17,126 nt of DNA from CAYUCE01 sp964443275. Its GTDB lineage: Bacteria > Bipolaricaulota > Bipolaricaulia > CAYUCE01. Position 1 is the first letter of the stretch. Every line of letters begins with the position of its first letter. The notes below the pieces were generated by a model, which had not been told where the DNA came from, did no database searches, and saw only the letters and a program-made list of their open reading frames with translations. This document shows, in pieces, positions 7,675-14,962 of this stretch. Made by a program: the position numbers and the translations under genes. Where the stretch lies: positions 1 to 17,126 of the forward strand of contig CAYUCE010000039.1 of assembly GCA_964443275.1 (NCBI GenBank), given 5' to 3'.

Positions 7675-8808
7675 ATGTTTATCAAAGATATCCTGATCGT
7701 ATTGGTCGCTGCCGGTATTGGCAGAGTAATATTTCGCAAACTTAATCAGCCCGTAATTTTAGGTGAAATCCTTATGGGTATGCTTATCGGAAATTTGGGA
7801 ATCGTTGACCTAACCGGCATACTAACCGATCTTGCTGATATAGGCGTGCTGATACTACTTTTCTCGGCCGGCTTTTCCATAAGCATGGTCAGGTTAAAGA
7901 AGTTTGGCAAATCCTCATCTTTGGTGGCTATCCTGGGAGTAGTAGCTCCTTTTTCCCTAGGCTTCTTTACCGCTTCTTACTTTGGATTCGCCCGTCTACC
8001 TTCTCTTTTTATCGGTGGGGTATTGGTGGCCACCTCGGTGAGCCTTCAAACCGCCATATTAAGAAGTTTGCGCATGCTTAGAAGCAATATAGGGACCCTT
8101 ATAATCGAATCTGCGGCGATTGACGATGTTCTAGGTATTATAATATTGGCCGTTCTGGGAGGATTAGCCACGGCTGCAGGTGGAGTATTTTTAAACCTAA
8201 GCTGGATTATATTGGGTGCCGTTGCTTTATTTGCCTTATCCTTGACCGTGGGAGTAAAACTAGCCAGGAGATTATCGGCTACTGTTCACCTGCGCGAAGA
8301 CGATCTACTCCTTCTAACTCTAATAATAATCTTCTCCTTTGGATTGTTTGCCAAAGGGGTGGGACTTGAGATGATCGTAGGGTCCTTTTTAGCCGGATTG
8401 ATCTTATCGGAATCCCTATTCGCCAAAGATATTATAGAAGAAATTGTGTCCTTCGGTGAGGCCTTCTTCGTTCCCATATTTTTCGTAGTTATGGGACTTA
8501 GATTTGACGTTCACGCCTTCGCAGATATCGGAATCTTTGCACTTGTAATCTTAGGGGTAGCAATAGTAAGTAAAATTATCGGATGTGGCCTAGGAGCAAA
8601 ATTATCCAACTTCGGGTGGAAAGCTTCACTGACCACCGGAGTGGCCATGATCCCCCGAGCTGAGGTTGCACTAATAATCGCCAGGACCGGATATGAAAGT
8701 GGTGTCATAGGATCAGAAATAGTATCCCTAGTTTTGATTTTGGTAATAGTGACCACCTTAGTGACCCCTCCTTTACTAAAAAAGGCTCTTGTCGGGGTAG
8801 AAGAATAA
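7675..8808 (+). CDS. CPA2-type cation:proton antiporter
   Basis: The 377-residue protein is an integral membrane protein with about 11-13 hydrophobic segments, the size of an antiporter core without the cytosolic TrkA-type domain found in KefB/C. Typical CPA2 signatures are PVILGEILMGMLIG at 26-39 and the paired acidic residues AAIDDVLGIIIL (Asp150-Asp151), where family members bind and move the ion. It probably exchanges Na+ or K+ for H+; ion choice cannot be told. A usual acidic position after LLF.AG reads FSIS (67-70), so it is altered. No good ribosome binding site is visible; translation may be coupled to the CBS gene 43 bases upstream. Confidence 0.85.
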   Translation: MFIKDILIVLVAAGIGRVIFRKLNQPVILGEILMGMLIGNLGIVDLTGILTDLADIGVLILLFSAGFSISMVRLKKFGKSSSLVAILGVVAPFSLGFFTASYFGFARLPSLFIGGVLVATSVSLQTAILRSLRMLRSNIGTLIIESAAIDDVLGIIILAVLGGLATAAGGVFLNLSWIILGAVALFALSLTVGVKLARRLSATVHLREDDLLLLTLIIIFSFGLFAKGVGLEMIVGSFLAGLILSESLFAKDIIEEIVSFGEAFFVPIFFVVMGLRFDVHAFADIGIFALVILGVAIVSKIIGCGLGAKLSNFGWKASLTTGVAMIPRAEVALIIARTGYESGVIGSEIVSLVLILVIVTTLVTPPLLKKALVGVEE

Positions 8809-8883
8809 ATCCACAAATTTTGTAAACCAAGCTTCAATCTAGTTAATCCAGAGAAAGATTCACCCTCCTCGTTTGCGCCACTC

Positions 8884-8983
8884 TTGAGGGAGAGAAAATT
8901 TCCTTCCTCGCTGCATAACTCCTCACTCCCGTTCGTCAAACAGATTCTAAAGCTCCAAGAAAAATTTCTCTCCCTTCCCTCAA
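8884..8983. repeat. Imperfect long-arm inverted repeat in the antiporter-frr gap
   Basis: Arms 8884-8905 and 8957-8983 are imperfect inverted copies. The best paired core is GGGAGAGAAA (8888-8897) with TTTCTCTCCC (8965-8974), and the outer ends TTGAGGG and CCCTCAA also pair across a small offset. The loop is about 50-60 bases. No U-run follows, so it is not a classic terminator. The rest of the 287-base gap (8809-9095) holds only the frr promoter. Confidence 0.45.
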
Positions 8984-9048
8984 TAACTGAAGATTAACAT
9001 ATGGTATACGTCTCAAGATGGAAATTCTTTCTCTGGATTAATATAGTT

Positions 9049-9077
9049 TTGATTTTCTAGGTCTTTGAACCTATAAT
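9049..9077 (+). promoter_or_regulatory. frr promoter
   Basis: TTGATT (9049-9054), a 17-base spacer and a perfect TATAAT (9072-9077). The start point would be near 9084, giving a leader of about 12 bases that still contains the ribosome binding site GAGGTGGTGAT. Confidence 0.6.
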
Positions 9078-9095
9078 TTGTCGAGGTGGTGATCT

Positions 9096-9656
9096 ATGCC
9101 TGCGGATAAGGAAATAAAAGAGCTCAAAAGTAAAATGGATGAAACAGTGAAAGCATTTCAAGAGGAGCTAAGACACATCCAAACTGGCCGTGCAAACCCC
9201 GCTATGATCGAAAACATAAAAATAAATTATTACGACAATCTCACCCCTTTAAAACATATCGCCAATATTGCTACCCCGGATCCTAACTCACTACTCGTAC
9301 AACCCTATGACAGCAGCCAAGTTGGGGCCATCGAAAAGGGGATTTTGGAGGCAGACCTGGGAATGAATCCACAGATTCAAGATGAAGTCATAAGAATCCA
9401 AGTTCCCAAATTATCCAAAGAAAGAAGAGATAAACTAATAAAGATGATAAAAGAAAAGGGCGAAGAGGCAAAAGTTTCCCTCAGAAACAGCCGTAGAGAG
9501 GTAAAGGAACATTTGGAGGAGATGGAGGATGACGGAACTATAACCGAAGACGATCTATATCGATACAGGGACAAGATTGATGAAATCACACATTCATACT
9601 CGGAAAAAATCGATGATTTAGTGAAGGCAAAGAAAGAAAAGCTCCATACTATTTGA
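9096..9656 (+). CDS. frr: Ribosome recycling factor
   Basis: Ribosome recycling factor splits post-termination ribosomes together with EF-G. The 186-residue length is that of the family (about 185). Conserved stretches include HIQTGRANPAMIENI at about 27-41, YYDNLTPLKHIANI at 45-58, LVQPYDSSQVGAIEKGI at about 67-83, then PKLSKERRDKLIKMIK and SLRNSRREVKEHL in the long helical arm. A GAGGTGGTGAT ribosome binding site precedes the ATG with suitable spacing. In many bacteria frr follows tsf and pyrH; here it stands alone between an antiporter and the ATP synthase operon with its own promoter. The 166 bases after it contain no clear terminator. Confidence 0.97.
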   Translation: MPADKEIKELKSKMDETVKAFQEELRHIQTGRANPAMIENIKINYYDNLTPLKHIANIATPDPNSLLVQPYDSSQVGAIEKGILEADLGMNPQIQDEVIRIQVPKLSKERRDKLIKMIKEKGEEAKVSLRNSRREVKEHLEEMEDDGTITEDDLYRYRDKIDEITHSYSEKIDDLVKAKKEKLHTI

Positions 9657-9822
9657 CAGGTAATTGTGGAAAATGTTAGAGTTTATTAGCGGGAAGTATA
9701 GTCATCCCTATATTAGATACTCTGCTATTTAAGGTAGGAGCGATTTTCTAAGAATAAAGCATACGTAAAGAGATAATCTTTAAAGTTTAGCACAGGAGAT
9801 TAACCACAAGCTCTTAAAAAAT

Positions 9823-10218
9823 ATGGAAGAAAGAACTTATCGCTACCGCTTCCCTAAAGATATATTAGATAAGAAGGTTATAATTACCGCCCTTCTGATT
9901 TTCTCCACTCTCATTTTCCTAGCCTCGCTACAAATCGCATTTGGTTTTGCACTGGGGGTGGCCTCTTCTTTATTGGTTTTTTGGCTAAGCTGGGAAGGAT
10001 TGGGTAAGTTAAGAAATAACCTTACTCCCGGCTCGACCAACAATAAAAAAAGGGCCCAACGAATCGTAGTGGGTGGATATTTAGCCGGCTACTTTCTACT
10101 AGGGGTTATCTTATGGTTAGGGACAATTTTTGAATCCCTAAACTTTTATGCTGTAGCTGGCGGTTTTCTGATGCCTCAGACTTATTTACGCTTTCATTCT
10201 TTATTAGGTAGGAAGTGA
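9823..10218 (+). CDS. atpI: AtpI-like ATP synthase membrane protein
   Basis: A 131-residue protein with four predicted membrane helices (about 19-36, 39-57, 80-100 and 107-120) and a basic polar loop between the second and third. Its size, topology and place directly before atpB identify it as AtpI-like; sequence conservation in this family is low. AtpI is known to help assemble or stabilise the c-ring in several bacteria, and in Acetobacterium woodii it matters for assembly of the Na+ enzyme. No close Shine-Dalgarno sequence is seen: an AGGAGAT lies about 23 bases before the ATG, too far to be usual. It is probably the first gene of the atp operon; no convincing promoter was found in 9657-9822. 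Confidence 0.75.
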   Translation: MEERTYRYRFPKDILDKKVIITALLIFSTLIFLASLQIAFGFALGVASSLLVFWLSWEGLGKLRNNLTPGSTNNKKRAQRIVVGGYLAGYFLLGVILWLGTIFESLNFYAVAGGFLMPQTYLRFHSLLGRK

Positions 10219-10224
10219 TTCATT

Positions 10225-10920
10225 TTGGAGCACATTGGCGAAAAGCTAATAATGAAAATCAGCTTATTGGGCAGGACTTTTAACCTGGACATAATGTCTT
10301 TAGGAATGTCTTGGATAGTAATAGCCATAATAATAATTGGCGCTTTACTTTTGAGAAAGGGCCTAAGATTAAAGGAAGAAATGGAAGAGATTCCCACCAA
10401 GCGGCAGTGCTTTTTAGAGATGTTGGTAGAGGTCTTACAAACCCAGTTGGGAGGGGCTTTTGAATCTTGGGATTTTGCAGCCAGGTTATTTCCGCTGCTA
10501 GCCACTTTGGGAATTTATGTACTTCTCTGTAACTGGATCAGTGTTATCCCCGGTTTAAGCTCTCCTACCGCCGATATTAATTTCCCGTTGAGTTTAGGAC
10601 TTATGATCTTCTTCCTTTCTCATTACTACGGGATGCGCAGGAAGGGGCCGGGCAAATATGTAAAAGAATTCTTTGAACCTTATGCCTGGCTTTTTCCTCT
10701 AAATGTAGTGGGAGAAATGGCTAAACCAATCTCCCATTCCTTTCGTCTATACGGTAACCTAATCGGAGGAGCGATCTTAATTCAAATTATGTCCGGCTTC
10801 TTTCCTTTGGTACTTCCGGTATTCCTACAAGGCTTTTACGGGTTGTTCATCGGGGCCATTCAGGCCATGGTCTTCGTCTTATTGGCCGCCGCCTACATAA
10901 CGGTGGCAGCGGAAGGTTAG
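10225..10920 (+). CDS. atpB: ATP synthase Fo subunit a
   Basis: Subunit a is the membrane stator that forms the ion half-channels beside the c-ring. The 231-residue product starts at TTG (10225) preceded by AGGAAGTGA at good spacing, 6 bases after the atpI stop; an ATG at 10252 is a weaker alternative. Several hydrophobic helices are visible. The key helix reads PISHSFRLYGNLIGG, with the essential arginine at residue 174 (equivalent to E. coli Arg210), followed by the C-terminal hairpin ending in IQAMVFVLLAAAYI. An N-terminal helix at about 28-44 precedes the usual family core. The stop codon abuts the GTG of the next gene, indicating tight coupling. Confidence 0.95.
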   Translation: MEHIGEKLIMKISLLGRTFNLDIMSLGMSWIVIAIIIIGALLLRKGLRLKEEMEEIPTKRQCFLEMLVEVLQTQLGGAFESWDFAARLFPLLATLGIYVLLCNWISVIPGLSSPTADINFPLSLGLMIFFLSHYYGMRRKGPGKYVKEFFEPYAWLFPLNVVGEMAKPISHSFRLYGNLIGGAILIQIMSGFFPLVLPVFLQGFYGLFIGAIQAMVFVLLAAAYITVAAEG

Positions 10921-11448
10921 GTGATAAAGGTGGTATTTGGACTAAGCGGCCAAGAACTAATTACCATAGCCAGATATATAGGAGCGGGAATCGCCATCGG
11001 GGCCGGAGCCATCGGCCCGGCCGTAGGGATGGGAATAGCAGCCGGGGGAGCAGCGGAAGGAATCTCCGAACGACCTAAGATGGAGGGGAGGCTTATCAGG
11101 ACTATGTTTATGGGACAGGCGGTAGCCTCTTCAACTGGCATATATGCGCTGGTTATTGCCTTTATTCTGGTTTTCGTGGTGGAAAGTGGTGGGCAATCCT
11201 CGGCTGTCACCGGCCAGAATTTAATCGTGGCCGTTAAATATTTGGCAGCCGGCTTGGCCATGGGGGGAGGAGCCATCGGATCGGGAATAGGGGAAGGAAT
11301 TCCGGTAAGAGAGGCCTGTAGGGGTATGAGTAGAAGGCCCAAATTAATGAACGTTCTTCTCAGGACCATGTTCGCCGGACAGGCAGTGGCTGAATCTACC
11401 GGTATTTACTCCCTGGTGATCGCATTTATCCTTATTTTTGTAGTCTAA
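10921..11448 (+). CDS. atpE: Fused double c subunit of ATP synthase (four helices)
   Basis: This 175-residue protein is two c-subunit hairpins in tandem. Hairpin 1 spans about 10-88 with polar loop ERPKMEG; hairpin 2 spans about 98-175 with loop RRPKLMN; a short linker (ESGGQSSAV) joins them. In hairpin 1 the two ion-ligand positions are Met37 (GPAVGMG) and Ser70 (AVASSTGIY), so no carboxylate remains. In hairpin 2 both are present: Glu125 (GSGIGEG) and Glu158 (AVAESTGIY). The protein therefore should bind one ion per four helices, as in V-type c subunits and the c1 subunit of Acetobacterium woodii. The start is GTG directly after the atpB stop, with GGAAGG upstream. A fusion by assembly error is unlikely because the frame is continuous and the linker is sensible. 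Confidence 0.93.
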   Translation: MIKVVFGLSGQELITIARYIGAGIAIGAGAIGPAVGMGIAAGGAAEGISERPKMEGRLIRTMFMGQAVASSTGIYALVIAFILVFVVESGGQSSAVTGQNLIVAVKYLAAGLAMGGGAIGSGIGEGIPVREACRGMSRRPKLMNVLLRTMFAGQAVAESTGIYSLVIAFILIFVV

Positions 11449-11490
11449 AATATCAAGAAGACAAAATTTTAAAATCGACTGGAGGTAAAT

Positions 11491-11769
11491 ATGTTACAAG
11501 AAACCGCTGAAGCGGCTCAAGCAATTAGTGGGCAAGATATAATAACTGCAGCTAGATACTTAGGAGCGGGCATCGCCATGGGGGCCGGGGCTATAGGACC
11601 GGGAGTAGGTGAAGGAATCGCAGCCGGAGAGGCGCTTTCCGGAATAGCCCGCCAGCCCGAGCTGGAGGGAGTACTTATAAGAACCATGTTCATGGGGCAG
11701 GCAGTGGCTGAGTCTACCGGCATCTACTCCCTGGTGATCGCATTTATACTACTTTTTGTGGTCGGCTAA
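11491..11769 (+). CDS. atpE: Single c subunit of ATP synthase (two helices)
   Basis: A normal-sized c subunit of 92 residues with a GxGxG helix 1, polar loop ARQPELEG at 53-60 and helix 2. Helix 2 reads GQAVAESTGIYSLVIAFIL with the coupling carboxylate Glu75 followed by Ser76, Thr77 and Tyr80, the pattern of Na+-binding c subunits such as Propionigenium modestum. At the place where that protein has Gln32 there is Glu41 (GPGVGEG), giving the two-carboxylate motif known from Fusobacterium nucleatum. Na+ coupling is therefore likely but not proven. A good TGGAGG precedes the ATG. The gene follows the fused c gene after 42 bases, and its 3' part is nearly identical in DNA to hairpin 2 of that gene. 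Confidence 0.96.
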   Translation: MLQETAEAAQAISGQDIITAARYLGAGIAMGAGAIGPGVGEGIAAGEALSGIARQPELEGVLIRTMFMGQAVAESTGIYSLVIAFILLFVVG

Positions 11770-11858
11770 CTAGGCACAGTTTGATAATCAACTGTTGGCA
11801 GGCAATATTTAAAATAAATGTTTTAAACTCATTCACTAACAATAACAATTAAGCAATC

Positions 11859-12311
11859 ATGGAATTTGAATGGACCACTATAGTTAAGACCGTAAACTTA
11901 ACTTTTATAATAAACATCCTGCAGTTTTTGATTCTGGTCTGGATACTAAATCGTATTTTATATAGGCCGGTACTTTCGTTTATCAACAGACGAAGAAATA
12001 AAATAAGTTCCCTAAAAGATGAAACACAAAAAGTAAAAGACCAGGCACAGAAGCTTAAGGAGAAGCGGGATAATCTACTGGACGAAGCTAGAAAAAAGCA
12101 TCGTGAAATCTTGGATAAGGCAAGAAGCGAAGGGGAAAAAGCAAAGCAAGAAAGATTAGGAGAAGCAAGGTCAGAAGCCAGAAAGATAATCGAGGAGGCA
12201 GAAGCAAAGCTTCAAAAGGAAGAAGAGGAAATTAGAAAGGAAATAAAGAGAGAAATAAGCGGGCACGCGGTCTTAAGCGCTACCAAAATATTGGGAAGGG
12301 AGATCGACTAA
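11859..12311 (+). CDS. atpF: ATP synthase Fo subunit b (first of two)
   Basis: A 150-residue b-type peripheral stalk subunit. One N-terminal membrane helix (about 13-33) leads into a long, highly charged Lys/Glu/Arg-rich coiled coil covering the rest, ending in VLSATKILGREID, a typical b-subunit C-terminus. The stalk holds the alpha-beta head still against rotation. The stop TAA is immediately followed by the ATG of the second b-type gene, so the two are likely made in equal amounts and pair as a b/b' heterodimer. No Shine-Dalgarno sequence is visible before this ATG; 89 bases separate it from the c gene. Confidence 0.9.
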   Translation: MEFEWTTIVKTVNLTFIINILQFLILVWILNRILYRPVLSFINRRRNKISSLKDETQKVKDQAQKLKEKRDNLLDEARKKHREILDKARSEGEKAKQERLGEARSEARKIIEEAEAKLQKEEEEIRKEIKREISGHAVLSATKILGREID

Positions 12312-12800
12312 ATGCTAATCTTTAAGCTAATTAATTTTGCCATTCTAGTGGGAGCTATCCTGTGGGCTATAAAGAAATTTGACTTGTTTAAATTTTTAGA
12401 AAGCCGAAAGGAAAAGATAGCCGACCAAATAAATGAAGCTAAAGAACTTAAAGCCCAAGCTCGAAATTTAAAAGAAAAAAGAGAGCGCCAACTGGAAGAA
12501 GCGAAACAAAAGCAAAAAGAGATAATAAACAAAGCCAAAAGGATCGGACACCAAGCCAAACAGAAGCTTCTGGCCGAGGGAGAAGAAGAAGCAAAGAGAA
12601 TACAAAAAGAAGCACATACTATCGCTGAGATGGAAAAGATTCGGTTTAAAGAAGAACTTAAGAGGGAAGCAATAGAAGAGGTCACCTCCGCTACTTACCA
12701 GATTCTGGAAAAGGAAGTAAGTGAAAAAGACCATAGTAGGATAACCGAATCATTTTTGGATGAATTAGAGGACCGACGCAAAAAGCAGAGGGTAACTTAA
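12312..12800 (+). CDS. ATP synthase Fo subunit b' (second b-type subunit)
   Basis: A second, different b-type subunit of 162 residues. A short N-terminal membrane helix (about 3-20) is followed by FLESRKEKIADQI and then a long charged coiled coil with SATYQILEKEV and a basic tail (DRRKKQRVT). It begins at the base after the stop of the first b gene and ends two bases before the atpH start. Paired divergent b and b' genes are known from cyanobacteria, chloroplasts and several other lineages, where they form a heterodimeric stalk. Which of the two should be called b and which b' cannot be settled here. Confidence 0.88.
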   Translation: MLIFKLINFAILVGAILWAIKKFDLFKFLESRKEKIADQINEAKELKAQARNLKEKRERQLEEAKQKQKEIINKAKRIGHQAKQKLLAEGEEEAKRIQKEAHTIAEMEKIRFKEELKREAIEEVTSATYQILEKEVSEKDHSRITESFLDELEDRRKKQRVT

Positions 12801-12802
12801 AG

Positions 12803-13348
12803 ATGAGGTCAAAAGAAGTAGCCCAAAGATACGCCGAAGCCCTTTACGATCTGGGCCATGAAGAGAAGGTTTTAGATGAATTAGAAAATAGTTACCGGTT
12901 TGTGTGGGAAAGGGTAAAAGAAAATGATGATTTCCACCGCTTTCTTAATCACCCACTTATCCCGGATGGCTCAAAATTTGAACTAATAGATAATATCTTT
13001 CAGAACAAAGTGCACCCCTACCTTTTAAACTACCTACAACTGTTGGTGCGCAAGAACAGAGAACCTTATATTGGGGATGTCTATGAGGAGTTTATAAGTT
13101 TAAGAGAAAAAAAGGAAGAGATCGTCAAAGTTATGGTGTCCAGTCCATATGAGCTTGCAGAAAACGGATTATTAGATAGGATAAAAGATAGGCTCAAGGA
13201 GATTTTTGGCAAAAAGATAAGGGTGGAGACGGTTTTAGACAAAAGATTGCTGGCCGGAATCAAGTTGCAGGTAGGGGAGACGGTTATCGATGGTTCCCTA
13301 AAAGCACGGCTGGACGATCTGGAAGATAAGTTAGTTGGCGGGCAATAA
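12803..13348 (+). CDS. atpH: ATP synthase F1 subunit delta
   Basis: Delta links the top of the F1 head to the b stalk. The 181-residue length is normal for the family (about 175-180). An N-terminal helical domain begins with VAQRYAEALYDLG, the usual opening of the family, and the C-terminal part contains LLAGIKLQVGETVIDGSLKARLDDL, the conserved delta/OSCP ending. The ATG lies 2 bases after the b' stop. It is in the standard place between b and alpha. Confidence 0.94.
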   Translation: MRSKEVAQRYAEALYDLGHEEKVLDELENSYRFVWERVKENDDFHRFLNHPLIPDGSKFELIDNIFQNKVHPYLLNYLQLLVRKNREPYIGDVYEEFISLREKKEEIVKVMVSSPYELAENGLLDRIKDRLKEIFGKKIRVETVLDKRLLAGIKLQVGETVIDGSLKARLDDLEDKLVGGQ

Positions 13349-13402
13349 TTTAAGGTTGAATCTAACAAGTTAGAAACGTAGATCTGAAGGAGCGTGTAAC
13401 TC

Positions 13403-14911
13403 ATGGCTAGGATAGAAACTGATGAGATAAGCTCTTTAATAAAAAAGCAAATTAAAGGCTTTGAGCCCAGCTTCAAATTGGAAGAAAAAGGGGTTGTGGT
13501 TCAGGTAGGAGATGGAATTGCCCAAGTTTATGGATTGGAAAACGCCATGTCTTCGGAACTTCTCGAATTTCCGGGCGGAATTAATGGCATGGCGCTAAAC
13601 CTAGAAGAAGACAGCGTAGGAGCAGTTCTCTTCGGCCCGGATGAAGGGATTAAAGAGGGAGCGGAAGTAAAAAGGACCAATCGAGTCCTGCAAACTAAAG
13701 TAGGGCCTGAGCTTTTAGGAAGAGTTGTAAACCCGATGGGAGAGCCTATCGATGAAAAAGGACCCATCGAGACGGACAAAATGCGTAAAGTAGAGGTAAA
13801 AGCTCCGGGAGTGGTAAAGCGAAAGCCAGTAGATACCCCACTACAAACCGGCCTAAAATCAATAGACGCTCTAACCCCGATTGGAAGGGGACAAAGGGAG
13901 CTGATCATTGGGGATAGAAGGACCGGAAAGACGGCCATAGCGGTAGATACCATTATAAATCAAAAGGATACCGATGTTTACTGCATTTATGTGGCTATAG
14001 GGCAAAAGACTTCCACAGTAGCCAAAATTATCGACACCTTCAAGAAGTACGGGGCAATGGATCACACCATAGTAGTTACCGCCGATGCCGATGACCCTAC
14101 CCCCCTTCAGTGGCTGGCCCCGTATGCCGGATGCGCTATGGGCGAATATTTCATGTATAACGGAGAAGATGCATTTATAGTCTATGATGACTTGTCAAAA
14201 CATGCCGTGGCTTACCGGGAGATGTCGCTACTTCTGCGCCGACCACCCGGCCGTGAGGCCTATCCGGGGGATATATTTTACACTCACTCCCGCCTGCTGG
14301 AACGGGCGGCCAAACTAAACGATTCGCTCGGCGGAGGTTCTCTTACCGCCTTTCCTATAATCGAGACCAAGGCGGGCGATATCTCGGCCTATATCCCAAC
14401 TAATGTAATTTCCATAACCGACGGTCAAATCTATTTGGAATCGGATCTGTTCCACGCTGGATTTCGCCCCGCTATTAACGTAGGGGACTCCGTATCACGG
14501 GTAGGGGGACCAGCTCAGATACCGGCCGTGCGATCCATAGCGGGAGAATTGCGATTAGAGCTAGCCCAGTATAGGGATTTGGAAACTTTCGCTGAATTCA
14601 GCTCAGAGCTGGATGAAGAGTCAAAAGCCCAGCTAGAAAGAGGGGAAAGGATGATGGAGCTTTTGAAGCAAGAACAATATCAACCCATGCCGGTGGAGGA
14701 GCAGGTAATCCTACTTTATACCGTTGTAAATGGCTACCTGGATGATTTGTCCGTGGATCAAGTTAAAAACTTTGAACAGGAACTTTTAAATTACTTAAAA
14801 ACCAATTACAGCGATTTACTTGAAAATCTAAAGGAAGAAAAGGAGCTCACCGAAGAAATCGAAGAGGAACTAAGTAAGGGATTAAGTGAATTTAAGGATA
14901 TGTTTGGATAG
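13403..14911 (+). CDS. atpA: ATP synthase F1 subunit alpha
   Basis: The 502-residue alpha subunit forms the non-catalytic nucleotide sites and supplies the arginine finger. The N-terminal beta-barrel includes VVVQVGDGIAQVYGL; the nucleotide-binding domain has Walker A GDRRTGKT at 170-177, the stretch PLQWLAPYAGCAMGEYF at 234-250, and DSVSRVGG with the arginine finger at Arg366. The helical C-terminal domain follows. Length and order of motifs are normal. A ribosome binding site (GAAGGAG) lies about 10 bases before the ATG, which opens a new 54-base gap after atpH. Confidence 0.97.
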   Translation: MARIETDEISSLIKKQIKGFEPSFKLEEKGVVVQVGDGIAQVYGLENAMSSELLEFPGGINGMALNLEEDSVGAVLFGPDEGIKEGAEVKRTNRVLQTKVGPELLGRVVNPMGEPIDEKGPIETDKMRKVEVKAPGVVKRKPVDTPLQTGLKSIDALTPIGRGQRELIIGDRRTGKTAIAVDTIINQKDTDVYCIYVAIGQKTSTVAKIIDTFKKYGAMDHTIVVTADADDPTPLQWLAPYAGCAMGEYFMYNGEDAFIVYDDLSKHAVAYREMSLLLRRPPGREAYPGDIFYTHSRLLERAAKLNDSLGGGSLTAFPIIETKAGDISAYIPTNVISITDGQIYLESDLFHAGFRPAINVGDSVSRVGGPAQIPAVRSIAGELRLELAQYRDLETFAEFSSELDEESKAQLERGERMMELLKQEQYQPMPVEEQVILLYTVVNGYLDDLSVDQVKNFEQELLNYLKTNYSDLLENLKEEKELTEEIEEELSKGLSEFKDMFG

Positions 14912-14962
14912 TGGATGTAGACACCACTTTTCTTTAATCGTTTGTGTAATCAGTGATATCCC

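Noticed and set aside
9657..9822. Promoter of the atp operon
   Set aside because: Several -10-like boxes occur, but none has an acceptable -35 box at the right spacing, so none was annotated.
10917..11369. 150-codon minus-strand open frame antisense to the fused c gene
   Set aside because: The Ala/Pro-rich product is what the complement of Gly/Ala-rich c-subunit codons gives; no independent support.
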